Positions 7,475 through 7,502 of a stretch of DNA of 7,502 nucleotides are shown here, one piece after another (position 1 is the first letter of the stretch; the number at the start of each line of letters is the position of its first letter). The DNA is from Flavobacteriaceae bacterium (GTDB lineage: Bacteria; Bacteroidota; Bacteroidia; Flavobacteriales; Flavobacteriaceae), in NCBI GenBank assembly GCA_002705385.1, contig PAFO01000014.1:6682-14183 (forward strand). Direction: 5' to 3'. Below the pieces are notes generated by a model. That model did not search any database. It was not told the DNA's origin and was given only the letters and a program-made list of their open reading frames with translations. A program made the position numbers and the translations under genes.

Positions 7475-7502
7475 ATGAAACTTGTAAAAATTTATCAGGG
7501 TT
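7475..7502 (+). CDS. Possible start of a divergent gene, cut by the window end
   Basis: An ATG at 7475 opens a frame reading MKLVKIYQG that runs off the window without a stop. It is preceded by an A/T-rich, Shine-Dalgarno-free leader like those of the other genes here. Nine codons are far too few to identify a product or to be sure that it is a gene. The alternative is that 7345-7502 is purely intergenic and the next gene lies further on or ends here from the other strand. Confidence 0.25.

Noticed and set aside
1..7502. CRISPR array, insertion sequence or phage genes
   Set aside because: No regularly spaced repeats, transposase motifs or terminal inverted repeats were seen. The window is explained by housekeeping and outer-membrane transport genes.

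Overview
This is an AT-rich stretch of a Bacteroidota genome, most likely class Flavobacteriia. The FtsZ core, its PAYKR-type internal peptide and its extreme C-terminus (SFLHDNVD) read like flavobacterial FtsZ. A SusC/SusD-type outer-membrane pair is a hallmark of the phylum. No gene start has a Shine-Dalgarno sequence, which is also usual there. I cannot name a genus.

Layout. (1) Positions 1-2523, plus strand: the cell-division gene ftsZ, lacking its first few dozen codons at the window edge, is followed 12 nt later by a YqeY/GatB-like gene. The two are probably co-transcribed. (2) Positions 2634-2707, plus strand: a complete 74-nt tRNA-Arg with anticodon UCG. (3) Positions 2729-2759: a hairpin with A and T runs on its two flanks, placed between converging transcription units and able to act as a terminator in both directions. 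(4) Positions 2784-7344, minus strand: a two-gene operon of a SusC/RagA-type TonB-dependent receptor (first gene) and a RagB/SusD-type surface lipoprotein (second gene, 10 nt downstream). (5) Positions 7345-7502: an AT-rich upstream region with a possible promoter, short repeats and perhaps the first codons of a divergent gene.

How the parts work. The ftsZ block is housekeeping: FtsZ builds the division ring, and YqeY is a small protein of uncertain function. The SusC/SusD pair forms a binding-and-import complex at the outer membrane, with SusD as a lid over the SusC barrel and TonB supplying energy. No polysaccharide-degrading enzyme, sulfatase, peptidase, sensor or sigma/anti-sigma pair lies in the window, so the substrate cannot be named.

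I see no clear undescribed system here. The points most worth a second look are the architecture of the FtsZ tail, the tRNA-Arg(UCG), the glycine-rich insertion in the SusC plug, and the repeats upstream of susC.
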